From the NCBI RefSeq assembly GCF_011393025.1, contig NZ_JAAOEO010000015.1, positions 1-64,000 on the forward strand: a DNA stretch of 64,000 nt, written 5' to 3'. The notes under the pieces were generated by a model. The model made no database searches and was not told where the DNA came from. It saw nothing but the letters and a program-made list of their open reading frames with translations. Made by a program: the position numbers and the translations under genes. Origin of the DNA: Neobacillus terrae (lineage in GTDB: Bacteria > Bacillota > Bacilli > Bacillales > Cytobacillaceae). Positions within the stretch are counted from its first letter, which is position 1, and each line of letters opens with the position of its first letter. Below are positions 51,027 to 59,804 of this stretch, in pieces.

Positions 51027-52889
51027 ATGTTTGCAAATCGACAGACAAAGATTTTTCTAATGATGGTTTTGCTGCTGGCTATGCTTACCGGAGGATTGCA
51101 GAAACCGGTACTTGCAGCGGAACAGGCAAAGGGAACGGTTACTGTTACAGGCAGTGACCAGACAGGTACCTTGCTGCCAGAAACTAATGTAACCTATACG
51201 GATAAGGAAAATGCCTTTGAGGCACTTGTTAATGCAGTTGGAAAAGATAATGTTCAATTTACACAGTATAGTTTTGGTAAAATGGTTGAAGGAATTAAGG
51301 GCTTAAAATCTACGTACCCTGATTCCACCTGGGAATTTTATATCAATGGTATTCAAGCTCAAACTGGGGCAGAAGGTTATTTTGTAAAGGATAATGATAA
51401 ATTAACATTTAGATATGCAGATTTAAAAAATCCTGCTCCATCAAAAACTGTGAATTTAAGTGTAGTAGGAAAAAATAATGAAAGCTTATTAAGTACAGAA
51501 TATCCTGTTTCTTTTTTAGAAAATGCAAATGCTTATCAGCTTTTGAGAATAGTTGCTGGTTCTGAAAATGTAGGATTTAAACAATATGATTTTGGAAAAA
51601 TGGTCACCTCAATTAAAGGTGTTGAGACAACAGGAGCTGACTACTGGGGATTTTATGTAAATGGAAAAATGGCAGATGTAGGTGCAGAGGACTATAAACT
51701 TCAGCCTAATGATAAGATAACTTTTAAATATGAAGTGTCCGCACCAGCTGCTGATACACCAAGCCAAAATACACCTGCAGATTCCAATACCACACCTGCA
51801 AAACCGATCGCTAAAGAAGAAATTCAAAAGTCAATTGACTCGGCAGTACAATATGTTCAAAAGGATCAGGTTAGTGATTGGGAAGCAATTGCTTTAAGAC
51901 AGTCAAGAAAAGCTATTCCTTCAAGCTACTTAGAAGGAGTAATCAATCAAATTAAAAGTAAAAACGGGCATTTTACTAAAATTACAGATTATGAGCGTTT
52001 TGCTATGGGAATCCTGGCAGCAGGGGGTAACCCTTCTAATGCCGGCGGATATGATTTAATTAAATCCATCTATAATGGCAATATAACCAAACAGGGAATG
52101 AATGGTGTTGCCTATGCGCTGATTGCATTGGACAGCACCAATGCCGCTATACCCGCATCTGCCACATGGACGAAACAAAAGATAGTTAATGAATTGTTGT
52201 CTAACCAAAATAAAGATGGTGGATGGCCATTATATGTTAAAGGAAGTTCCGATCCTGATGTTACAGCAATGGTGTTAACAGCCCTTGCCCCACATAAGAC
52301 AGGGGCAGGAAGCATGTCAACCCTTTCCACTCAAACATCTGGATCAGGTGTACAGTCTTCAATTGATAAAGGCGTTAATTATATAAAAGAGCTATTTCAG
52401 TCAGGAAAAATTTCCAACAGTTCTACTGTTGCTCAGGCAGTAATCGCTTTATCCGCAGTAGGAATGGAGCCTAATGGAGTTCAAAAAAATGGAATCGGTC
52501 TTGTTGAATATCTTAAAAGCTTCCAAAATCCAGACGGGGGTTTTTTTAAAGACGCAAAGGGGCCAAGTGATCCAATGGCATCTGAGCAAGGAATTCAAGC
52601 ACTTGTTGCCTATCAGCTTTATACAGCAGGAAAAGGATCTCTGTATTCATTTGCCAACAGTGCACCTGTTAAGGTTAAGGTAACACCTGTACAGACAAAG
52701 CCTGCTCAGGCACAAACTGCACAGCAAACCCAGACAGTAAAACAGCCGGTGAAAGCAGCCACAGCAACCGCTAGTGGGCATCCGCTACCAAAAACAGCTA
52801 GCAATACGCCAAATCTTATTGTTTTTGGGGTACTGATAATCCTCATGGGTCTTGTATCATACTTCCGGATGAATAGAAATAGAGTTTAG
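51027..52889 (+). CDS. Cell-wall-anchored transcobalamin-like B12-binding protein
   Basis: This 620-residue surface protein has a signal peptide (to about residue 31) and two DUF4430 domains (about 35-132 and 138-238; both with QYSFGKMV/QYDFGKMV and a WxFYxNG core). A linker leads to an alpha/alpha-barrel prenyltransferase/squalene-cyclase-like region (about 265-545; NKDGGWPLYVKGSSDPDVTA, NPDGGFFKDAKGPSDPMASE). The C terminus is a sortase signal LPKTA, membrane helix and basic tail. DUF4430 is related to the beta domain, and the barrel to the alpha domain, of animal transcobalamin/intrinsic factor. With the B12 riboswitch just upstream, capture of cobalamin at the wall is the best reading (inference). 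Confidence 0.82.
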   Translation: MFANRQTKIFLMMVLLLAMLTGGLQKPVLAAEQAKGTVTVTGSDQTGTLLPETNVTYTDKENAFEALVNAVGKDNVQFTQYSFGKMVEGIKGLKSTYPDSTWEFYINGIQAQTGAEGYFVKDNDKLTFRYADLKNPAPSKTVNLSVVGKNNESLLSTEYPVSFLENANAYQLLRIVAGSENVGFKQYDFGKMVTSIKGVETTGADYWGFYVNGKMADVGAEDYKLQPNDKITFKYEVSAPAADTPSQNTPADSNTTPAKPIAKEEIQKSIDSAVQYVQKDQVSDWEAIALRQSRKAIPSSYLEGVINQIKSKNGHFTKITDYERFAMGILAAGGNPSNAGGYDLIKSIYNGNITKQGMNGVAYALIALDSTNAAIPASATWTKQKIVNELLSNQNKDGGWPLYVKGSSDPDVTAMVLTALAPHKTGAGSMSTLSTQTSGSGVQSSIDKGVNYIKELFQSGKISNSSTVAQAVIALSAVGMEPNGVQKNGIGLVEYLKSFQNPDGGFFKDAKGPSDPMASEQGIQALVAYQLYTAGKGSLYSFANSAPVKVKVTPVQTKPAQAQTAQQTQTVKQPVKAATATASGHPLPKTASNTPNLIVFGVLIILMGLVSYFRMNRNRV

Positions 52890-52967
52890 GATTTTTGTAA
52901 AGATCCCTTGCACTAACGAGGGGTCTTTTACATGAAACCTTTCAACAAGCAACTAGGAGTGAAATAA

Positions 52968-53708
52968 ATGAAACGTTTTACAATATACGGGATGATATTG
53001 TTTCTTTTATTGAGTTTAACTGCCTGCGGAACCAAAGAAGAAGGTAAAGCCGTAAGCAAAGAAACAAAAGCCAGTGAAAAAGTGGAGAAGGATAATCAAA
53101 GCCCTAAAAAACCCGAAGTTCCAAAACAGCAGGAATCCAAGAAAACGGATAAGCAAGCGAGTACCAAAACCACTCAAACATCTGAAAAAAATACTGTAGC
53201 AGTTCAGCCAGCCACATCCGCAGCGCCTACAGCTAAAACGCCTGCTGCTCAGCCGAAGACGGCAACAGCCCCAAAACCGGCAGCACCGGCTCCACAGCCA
53301 AAAACAACACCAAAGCCTGCGGCAACAGCTCCTGCAAAACCAGCTGTGGCACCTAAACCTCCAGCTCCAAAACCAGTGGTTCAACCGCCGGCACCGGTTC
53401 AAACGGTTGTTTTCTCCATTACAGGGCCTAAAGAGAAAGGAACCTTATTAAGCTCAAGAAAAGTAGAATTTAATGAGGGTAATACCGTTCTTGACATATT
53501 GCTAAAAGCAGCCGGGAAGAGTAATGTGGATTATAGCGGCGGTGGCTCTACTGCCTATGTTGAAGGAATAGACGGAATTTACGAATTTGACTATGGCCCA
53601 ATGAGCGGCTGGATATTTAAGCAAAACGGAGCAGGCATTCCTAAAAGTGCTGGAGCGATAAAGGTAAAAGACGGTGACCGAATTGAGTGCATATATAAAG
53701 AAAAATAA
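52968..53708 (+). CDS. DUF4430 lipoprotein, probable B12-binding partner
   Basis: This 246-residue lipoprotein has the lipobox LTAC (Cys20), then a long low-complexity Lys/Pro/Ala/Gln linker (about 25-145, PKPAAPAPQPKTTPKPAAT-type) and a C-terminal DUF4430 domain (about 148-246; ILLKAAGKSNVDYSGGG, DYGPMSGWIFKQNGAGIPKS, DGDRIECIY). The linker could let the domain reach through the wall. It probably hands cobalamin from the wall protein to the ECF transporter. It lies 78 bases after the wall protein gene, and a small hairpin-like element sits between. Confidence 0.82.
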   Translation: MKRFTIYGMILFLLLSLTACGTKEEGKAVSKETKASEKVEKDNQSPKKPEVPKQQESKKTDKQASTKTTQTSEKNTVAVQPATSAAPTAKTPAAQPKTATAPKPAAPAPQPKTTPKPAATAPAKPAVAPKPPAPKPVVQPPAPVQTVVFSITGPKEKGTLLSSRKVEFNEGNTVLDILLKAAGKSNVDYSGGGSTAYVEGIDGIYEFDYGPMSGWIFKQNGAGIPKSAGAIKVKDGDRIECIYKEK

Positions 53709-53726
53709 TTTTAATAGGAAAAGTTA

Positions 53727-54605
53727 ATGAAGAGCCGATTTGAAGAATTCCATCCTCTTGTCTCTTTTATTTTCTTTGTCCTTGCATTATCTCTTTTTAT
53801 TTTGATGATTCACCCAGTCTTTTTATTACTGGGCCTTATATTCATTCTGATGATTAATATAACGTACAGATCGGTTGAACAGCTGAGACAGTGGGCTGCT
53901 TTTATGATAATAAGCAGCCTCTTTATTTTTCTATTAAATCCTCTTTTTAATGAAAGGGGAAGACATGTATTGTTTATGTTTCACCAGCACCGGATTACAG
54001 CGGAATCATTGATTTACGGGGGAATGAGTGCTCTTTCCCTTGTTATTATTATGGCTATGTTTGTTTCCTATAATAAAATCATGACACCCAATAAGCTATT
54101 ATATTTATTTTCTAAGATACTCCCACAGTTTGCTGTATTGCTGATGCTGACCCTCCGTTTTATTCCCTTAATGAAAAGGCGGCTTGATGAAATTTCCTCT
54201 ATTCAATTAAGTAAAGGAATTTCTGTATTACATGGGGCCTTGAACAAAAGAGTAAAAACTGGCCTGCTATATGTCCAGGTTCTCCTTACTTATTCACTTG
54301 AGGAAGCCATCCAAACAGCGGATTCTATGAAAGCAAGAGGGTACGGGACGCGTGTACGTTCATCATATGAATATTTCAAATTTAAAAAGCGCGATGGCCT
54401 GGCTCTAGTCTATTTACTTCTATTGTATTTATTAATATTATGGGGACGGTTTAACGGTTTTGGCCATTTGACTGTTTATCCTATTATGGAGTCCTGGCAG
54501 CTTGGAACGGGTGATATAAGAATTATGCTTTTTTATTGCTTATTTTTAGGTTTTCCACTTTTGATTGAATTGGGGGGATATATTCGATGGCATATATTGA
54601 ATTAA
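53727..54605 (+). CDS. ECF transporter transmembrane subunit EcfT
   Basis: This 292-residue protein has about six hydrophobic segments and the EcfT/CbiQ family coupling motif, seen as SMKARGYGTRVRSSY (A-R-G signature) near residues 206-220, with LTLRFIPLMKRRLDEI earlier. It couples the ATPase to the substrate subunit. Its last 19 bases overlap the EcfA gene, so translation is coupled. Confidence 0.88.
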   Translation: MKSRFEEFHPLVSFIFFVLALSLFILMIHPVFLLLGLIFILMINITYRSVEQLRQWAAFMIISSLFIFLLNPLFNERGRHVLFMFHQHRITAESLIYGGMSALSLVIIMAMFVSYNKIMTPNKLLYLFSKILPQFAVLLMLTLRFIPLMKRRLDEISSIQLSKGISVLHGALNKRVKTGLLYVQVLLTYSLEEAIQTADSMKARGYGTRVRSSYEYFKFKKRDGLALVYLLLLYLLILWGRFNGFGHLTVYPIMESWQLGTGDIRIMLFYCLFLGFPLLIELGGYIRWHILN

Positions 54606-56212
54606 AAAATGTTTCATTTTCCTATCCGGAAGCAAACCAGCCTGCCATCCATAACTTATCCCTCCAAGTGGAAAAGGGACAGTTTATTGTCCTCTTCGGT
54701 GCCTCTGGCTCAGGTAAAAGTACTCTTTTGCGTCTTTTAAAAAAAGAAATCATGCCACATGGAGAGCTTTCGGGTGAAATCCTTTTAGATGGGGTTTCAA
54801 TCGAGAACCAAACTGTGAATACAGGCTTTGTTTTCCAGGATCCGGAGAATCAGGTAGTTGCTGATAACGTTCTTCATGAAATGGTGTTTGGCCTCGAAAA
54901 CATAGGTTTATCTACAAATGAGATGAGAAGCAGGGTTGCAGAGATGGTTCATTATTTTGATGCCGAGAACCTATTGAACCGGGATACGCATGAACTTTCA
55001 GGCGGCATGAAACAGCAGATCAATTTGGCATCTGTTCTACTTATGCAGCCGGATATTCTTCTGCTGGATGAACCCACAGCCCAGCTGGATCCTGTAAGTG
55101 CCAGAGAATTTTTAAATATGCTGGTCCATCTAAATGAAGAGTTTGGAATGACGATTATTCTGGCTGAGCACCGTTTGGAGGAAATATTTCTGCTTGCAGA
55201 CAGTATAGTTTTAATGGATAAAGGTGAAGTGAAGGTTCAGGGAGAGACCCGCCAGGTTCTTGAAAATCTATGGAAAAACCCTCCTTTTAATAAATATGTT
55301 CCTAGTATTCCTTCGCTTTATTTAAGCCTTGGGGGGAAAGAAAAGCTCCCTCTTTCAGTTAAGGAAGGGCGAAGCTGGACCCAGACTGTGGAGATTGCTA
55401 AAAAAGATAGAACAAGATTGACTGAAATAACAGAAGAGCTGCTTAACGCCCAAAATATATATTTTCAATATCAGAAAGATGATGGTTATATATTAAAGGA
55501 GCTTAATCTTTCTATCAGAAAAGGTGACTTTTATGCTCTTTTGGGTGGAAATGGCTCTGGAAAGTCCACTTTATTGAAGCTGCTCGCAGGTGTGTTAAAA
55601 CCAGAGAGAGGCAAGCTTATTTTCAAGGGGAAACAGTTAAAGGCATGGAAAAACAAAAACCTTGCTGCTGAAATAGGCTATTTGCCGCAGAACCCTAAGT
55701 TATTTTTTATACAGGATACTGTAGAAAAAGAAATCCAGGATACTACTGAACAATGGGGATTAAAGAACGAGCATGAGGTTGCTCCTCTTCTGGAAAAGCT
55801 GGGAATAAATCATCTCCGACATAATAATCCATACGATTTAAGCGGCGGAGAACTTCAGAAAGCAGCGCTAGCCTGCCTGCTTTTAAGAAAGCCTGAGATT
55901 CTGCTGCTGGATGAGCCTACAAAGGGACTGGATCCCTTGTCGAAGGATAATTTGGCAGATATTCTTTGCAAGCTGAATTGCGAGGGCGTTTCTATCCTGA
56001 TGTCCACCCATGATGTAGAATTTGCTGCACGTTACGCTTCAAAATGCGGAATGATGTTTCAGGGAAGTATAACATCGGAATCAGAGCCCGATGCCTTTTT
56101 TAGTGGGAATTTCTTTTATACTACGATGGTCCAAAGGCTGTTTCGCAGTAGGCCCGACGAACAAATCGTTACCCTGGAGGAGGCAGTTGAGCTATGCAGG
56201 CTAAGAAGATAA
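54587..56212 (+). CDS. ECF transporter ATPase, two EcfA domains fused
   Basis: This 541-residue protein holds two complete ABC ATPase domains. The first has GASGSGKST (near 38-46), Q-loop FVFQDPENQ, signature LSGGMKQQ and Walker B LLLDEP; the second has GGNGSGKST (near 320-328), signature LSGGELQK and LLLDEPTKGLD. ECF systems usually use separate EcfA1 and EcfA2; a fusion serves as a built-in heterodimer. It overlaps both neighbours by 19 bases. Confidence 0.92.
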   Translation: MAYIELKNVSFSYPEANQPAIHNLSLQVEKGQFIVLFGASGSGKSTLLRLLKKEIMPHGELSGEILLDGVSIENQTVNTGFVFQDPENQVVADNVLHEMVFGLENIGLSTNEMRSRVAEMVHYFDAENLLNRDTHELSGGMKQQINLASVLLMQPDILLLDEPTAQLDPVSAREFLNMLVHLNEEFGMTIILAEHRLEEIFLLADSIVLMDKGEVKVQGETRQVLENLWKNPPFNKYVPSIPSLYLSLGGKEKLPLSVKEGRSWTQTVEIAKKDRTRLTEITEELLNAQNIYFQYQKDDGYILKELNLSIRKGDFYALLGGNGSGKSTLLKLLAGVLKPERGKLIFKGKQLKAWKNKNLAAEIGYLPQNPKLFFIQDTVEKEIQDTTEQWGLKNEHEVAPLLEKLGINHLRHNNPYDLSGGELQKAALACLLLRKPEILLLDEPTKGLDPLSKDNLADILCKLNCEGVSILMSTHDVEFAARYASKCGMMFQGSITSESEPDAFFSGNFFYTTMVQRLFRSRPDEQIVTLEEAVELCRLRR

Positions 56213-56934
56213 TTGTTACTTCAGCGGCACTCCTTATGGTTGCACTGCTCTTATATTTATCATTTAGCTTGCAAAGTCAGTATATATGGATAAGCCTGGC
56301 CATTGTTGTTCTTTCAATGCTGCTGTTATTAATAAGGTTTGAAAAAAGAAAGGCAGAACCTCGCGAACTGGTGTTGCTTGCTGTCCTTGCAGCTATTGCG
56401 GCTGTTGGCAGGGTTCCGTTTGCCAGTATTCCGAGTGTTCAGCCTACAACTTTTGTGATTATGATGTCAGGATTGGTTTTTGGTGCAGAGAGCGGCTTTA
56501 TTATTGGGGCGGTCGCAGCGCTTGCATCAAATATGATCCTTGGCCAGGGACCATGGACACCCTGGCAGATGGCTGCCTGGGGTCTTGTCGGTTTCTCCGC
56601 AGGATTATTAAAGAACAGCAGATTAATGAACTGGACCTGGGGCAGGGTGGTCTTCGGAATTGTTTGGGGATTTTTATTTGGGTGGATTATGAATATTTGG
56701 GGTTACTTTTCCTTTACACAGGGAGGAAATCTCTTTGAATTAAAATCAATTTTCACTTACTTTGCTGCCAGCGCTCTGTTTGATGCCATGCATGCTGCTT
56801 CGAATGTCTTTTTTTTGGTTTTGTTTGGCAAGGCCTGGATTAAAATACTTACCAGATTTAAAAGGAAATATGGGCTGATGGAATTTCGAGAATTGAGCTC
56901 GCTTAACATCAAACCCATTCACAAAAAGTATTAA
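56194..56934 (+). CDS. ECF transporter substrate-binding (S) subunit, probably for cobalamin
   Basis: This 246-residue protein has two extra N-terminal helices, then the six-helix S-component core (RELVLLAVLAAIAAVGRVPFASIPSVQPTTF near 64-94; GPWTPWQMAAWGLVGFSAGLL; ASALFDAMHAASNVFFLVLFG). The alanine-rich first core helix matches the AxxxA motif that docks on EcfT. S-components of this group have been assigned to cobalamin by genome context and, in a Lactobacillus relative (CbrT), by experiment. The B12 riboswitch at the head of this operon supports cobalamin as substrate. Confidence 0.85.
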   Translation: MQAKKIIVTSAALLMVALLLYLSFSLQSQYIWISLAIVVLSMLLLLIRFEKRKAEPRELVLLAVLAAIAAVGRVPFASIPSVQPTTFVIMMSGLVFGAESGFIIGAVAALASNMILGQGPWTPWQMAAWGLVGFSAGLLKNSRLMNWTWGRVVFGIVWGFLFGWIMNIWGYFSFTQGGNLFELKSIFTYFAASALFDAMHAASNVFFLVLFGKAWIKILTRFKRKYGLMEFRELSSLNIKPIHKKY

Positions 56935-57134
56935 AGTGATGTTGAGTGTGGTCCTTAACATCAAATGGATTTTAAAATAGAGTCAAAGTTATACCTAAGT
57001 CATATTGGGTTCATGGAAGAGAAGCTATAATTGGCTCTTTTGCATTATTCGCCGCAACAATTGTAGGGTTTTCATGCCCTTTGCCATCTTCCCGGGTTAG
57101 GTATAAGATTAACAAGAATTAAATATCGCGAAAA
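56935..57134. other. Intergenic stretch after the ECF operon
   Basis: No gene seen. No good terminator for the ECF operon was found. Two near-identical CTTAACATCAAA elements (56902 and 56955) form a short direct repeat that bridges the end of the S-subunit gene. Confidence 0.4.
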
Positions 57135-57228
57135 ACTGCTAGGGGTGCCCAGGTATGGGCTGAGAGAAAAACATTCGTTTTTTAACCCTTTGGACCTGAT
57201 CTGGATCATACCAGCGTAGGAAAGTAGT
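57135..57228 (+). ncRNA. TPP riboswitch without a thiamine gene downstream
   Basis: The sequence CTAGGGGTGCCCAGGTATGGGCTGAGA, GGACCTGATCTGGATCATACC and AGCGTAGGAAAG (given here in pieces) has every conserved element of the THI box. A terminator follows at 57265-57296. The next recognisable gene is a YcgR-like permease at 57987, behind a repeat; only a 42-codon frame at 57320 lies in between. Confidence 0.93.
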
Positions 57229-57264
57229 GAGAAGTTCTTCTTTTTTCTCTAACTTTTTTAAGCT

Positions 57265-57296
57265 AACCAGGTCCGATTGGGAACCTGGTTTTTTAT
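57265..57296 (+). terminator. Terminator of the orphan TPP riboswitch
   Basis: Arms AACCAGGTCC and GGGAACCTGGTT with a small mismatch, followed by TTTTAT. Confidence 0.85.
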
Positions 57297-57319
57297 TTGC
57301 GTAAAAAAATAAGGATACA

Positions 57320-57448
57320 ATGGGAGAAAGCATAGAGATAGTTTGGATTACTAACTTTTTATTCTGTCTTCTTTTTTTGTGGGGCATCCTCTATCAGACG
57401 AAATTCCAAAGAGGAACCATGAAAATGTCTTATAGCCCGTATTTATAG
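57320..57448 (+). CDS. Possible 42-aa membrane peptide after the TPP riboswitch
   Basis: A 42-codon frame begins with an ATG six bases after AAGGA and encodes one hydrophobic helix (IVWITNFLFCLLFLWGILY) and a short basic tail. It is the only frame that could be under the riboswitch. It may be a real small protein or the remnant 5' end of a lost thiamine or precursor transporter. Nothing in it identifies a family. Confidence 0.35.
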   Translation: MGESIEIVWITNFLFCLLFLWGILYQTKFQRGTMKMSYSPYL

Positions 57449-57650
57449 GAAAAAGGTCCTTTGAGGGACTAGCAATATCCCTTCTTTCATTATTAAAATT
57501 AGATTAATGCCAAATATTACGATAGACGAATCTAACGGATGAGAGTATAGTATTTAATGTTGTTTTTGGTTATATGAACTATTTTCTTTAAGGAAAAATT
57601 AAGAATGACAAAGTACTCTATTAGTTGTATGTTAAAAGTAATTTTTAGTG

Positions 57651-57963
57651 GATAAGAAAGCATAAAGTTTTACCTTTTAAATTGTCTAGCTCCAGCGCCC
57701 AGCGAGTTTTCATCTCTGTAAAGCTTCCTTGAGTATCTTGCATCAAGTATGACCTTTAGGTGATACTTGGTGCAGCTAGTGTCCATCCCGCTTCTCCCTG
57801 CGATAAGTCAACATTGACTTTTAAAGTGCTCCTGCGCCATAGCATATTCAAGGCAGCTATGTTCAGCTCGTCGCAAAGCTGCATGTTGTCAAATCAGAGG
57901 AGAAAAAACAGGAAGTTTACTCAAGCAGTTGCTTCGCTGCACGGGCGCTTGCGCTTTTCTTAT
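57651..57963 (+). repeat. Interspersed repeat family A, full-length copy (A6)
   Basis: A 313-bp copy, the closest relative of A3 at 16847: leader GATAAGAAAGCATAAAGTTTTACC, left edge CTAGCTCCAGCGCCCAGCGAG, right edge GCACGGGCGCTTGCGCTTTT. Its right end lies only 23 bases before the start codon of the permease gene, so it occupies the promoter region. Confidence 0.9.
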
Positions 57964-57986
57964 GTTTCACCTGAGGAGGAACTTCC

Positions 57987-58856
57987 ATGGATAGATTGTT
58001 ACAATTAAATACAATTTTTATCAGTATTGTGATTGAAGCAATCCCTTTTATTATAATTGGTGCATTTGTTTCTGCGCTAATAGAAGTATTCGTTTCTGAA
58101 AACACGATTATCCGAATCATGCCTAAAAACCGCATTTTATCTGTCATTACTGCTAGTTTAATAGGGGCTTTATTCCCTGGCTGTGAATGCGGTATTGTTC
58201 CGATCACTGCTCGTCTTATAAAAAAAGGAATGGCTCCATATTCGGCTGTAGCCTTCATGCTATCAGGTCCTATTATTAATCCCATTGTTCTGTTCGCTAC
58301 TTTTATTGCTTTTGGAGACAGCTGGACGATGGTATGGTATCGGGCAGGTCTGGCAATAGCTGTTTCGATATTAGTCGGTATCATTCTATCTTTTTTCAGT
58401 AAAGAAAACCCAATAAAGGTCAATCACAATGAGCATGTACACGATCATTCGCATCAAAATACCAAACAAAAATTGATTAGTGTTGTTACCCATACAATTG
58501 ACGAGTTTTTAAGTGTAGGAAAATTTCTTGTCATGGGATCACTCATTGCTTCTGCTATGCAGGTTTATATCCCAACTAAGATTCTTGTCACATTGGGGCA
58601 TACCAAAATAACAGCTTCATTAATCATGATGGCTTTAGCTTTTATTTTGTCCATCTGTTCAGAAGCGGATGCTTTTGTAGCTTCTTCGTTTAGAAGTAGT
58701 TTTGCTCAAAGCTCAATCGTAGCTTTTTTAGTGTTCGGGGCAATGGTAGACATAAAGAATCTTTTAATGATGTTTGGTTCATTTAAACCGAAATTTGTTA
58801 TTCTATTAATATCTCTGATTTCAACGTTGGTATTCATTGGTTCACTTCTTTTGTAA
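57987..58856 (+). CDS. Permease of the DUF318/YcgR (YraQ) family
   Basis: This 289-residue protein has eight or so membrane helices in two halves, each opening with a family motif: EAIPFIIIGAFVSALIEVFV and GKFLVMGSLIASAMQVYIP. GALFPGCECGIVPITARL holds a C-E-C motif in the membrane, and PIINPIVL follows. A His-rich loop NHNEHVHDHSHQN (about 149-161) links the halves. The C-E-C and His loop suggest a metal or metal-complex substrate. It has a good AGGAGG site and pairs with the next gene 13 bases later. Confidence 0.8.
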   Translation: MDRLLQLNTIFISIVIEAIPFIIIGAFVSALIEVFVSENTIIRIMPKNRILSVITASLIGALFPGCECGIVPITARLIKKGMAPYSAVAFMLSGPIINPIVLFATFIAFGDSWTMVWYRAGLAIAVSILVGIILSFFSKENPIKVNHNEHVHDHSHQNTKQKLISVVTHTIDEFLSVGKFLVMGSLIASAMQVYIPTKILVTLGHTKITASLIMMALAFILSICSEADAFVASSFRSSFAQSSIVAFLVFGAMVDIKNLLMMFGSFKPKFVILLISLISTLVFIGSLLL

Positions 58857-58869
58857 AGGATGATTGATA

Positions 58870-59754
58870 ATGTTTCGAATCATTATTTTACTGCTTTTTA
58901 CGAACTTATTTTTTATGCTGCACTCCACTGGAGACATTTCAAAATATATAAACATGAAATATTCCTTCCTTTCATACAGCATGATCTTCGTTTTATTCTT
59001 TTTAACAATTGCTGAAGGAATACGGTGGTATTTTTCTGATAAAAAGAAACATGATGAACAGGATGACTGTGGCTGCGATTCCGGCCATTGCCACCATGAT
59101 CATCAATCAGATAAAAATAAAAAACCCAAGGGAAAAAAGGTTAAAAGATGCTTATCTTACGCTATAGTTATAATACCTGCTTTATCGGGCGTTCTTTTAC
59201 CTGTTGCCACACTTGATTCAAAACTGGTAGATGCTAAAGGTTTTCAATTCCCTGCCTTAGAGGATGGAAATGATAAGTATGGCATGCATCAGGTTCTTAA
59301 TCCTGATATGAGCCAGTTTATGGGGAAGGATGCCTTTTTGGATTTGGTTACGAAAGAATCTAAATCCTATAAACCAAAAGAGCATATAACCCTGACAGAT
59401 GAGGATTATTTAAAAGGGTTGGAGGTTATTTATAATTACCAGGGAGATTTTACAGGAAAAAAAATCACCATTAATGGTTTTTCTTATAACGGACCTAACC
59501 TAAACAAAAATCAAATCTTTTTACTGCGGTTTGGAATTATTCACTGTATAGCGGATTCTGGTGCATTTGGTATGATGGTTCAATTCCCAAATGACGTACA
59601 AATACCTAATGATCAGTGGTATCAGGTAACAGGAAAATTGGAGACTGTCTATTATCAGCCTTTTAAATCAAAGGTTCCTGTTTTAAAGGTGACCAATTAT
59701 AAAACTATTAGCAAACCAAAAGACCCATATGTTTATCGAAACAGCTTTAACTAA
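58870..59754 (+). CDS. YcgQ-like (TIGR03943) putative permease subunit
   Basis: This 294-residue protein has three or four N-terminal helices, a strongly metal-binding loop CGCDSGHCHHDHQ (about 74-86), and a C-terminal domain outside the membrane (about 115-294) with FTGKKITINGFSYNGP and RFGIIHCIADSGAFGMMVQF. Members always accompany a YcgR-type permease. I chose the ATG at 58870, nine bases after AAAGGA, over the TTG at 58864. The loop supports a divalent metal as substrate or signal. Confidence 0.82.
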   Translation: MFRIIILLLFTNLFFMLHSTGDISKYINMKYSFLSYSMIFVLFFLTIAEGIRWYFSDKKKHDEQDDCGCDSGHCHHDHQSDKNKKPKGKKVKRCLSYAIVIIPALSGVLLPVATLDSKLVDAKGFQFPALEDGNDKYGMHQVLNPDMSQFMGKDAFLDLVTKESKSYKPKEHITLTDEDYLKGLEVIYNYQGDFTGKKITINGFSYNGPNLNKNQIFLLRFGIIHCIADSGAFGMMVQFPNDVQIPNDQWYQVTGKLETVYYQPFKSKVPVLKVTNYKTISKPKDPYVYRNSFN

Positions 59755-59761
59755 TATTCAT

Positions 59762-59804
59762 AACAAAAGAAGCACAGATGTCAGGCATCTGTGCTTCTTT
59801 TGTT
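59762..59804 (+). terminator. Bidirectional terminator after the YcgRQ-like pair
   Basis: A perfect 19-bp inverted repeat with 5-base loop (arms 59762-59780 and 59786-59804; core AAGAAGCACAGATG / CATCTGTGCTTCTT). It also ends the PepSY remnant on the minus strand. Confidence 0.95.

Noticed and set aside
53016..53402. Cys/Arg/Phe-rich 128-codon minus frame opposite the DUF4430 lipoprotein
   Set aside because: It is the antisense of the Lys/Pro/Ala-rich linker, which explains its odd composition.
57139..57387. 82-codon minus frame over the TPP riboswitch
   Set aside because: It is antisense to a conserved RNA element and its terminator, and lacks a ribosome binding site.
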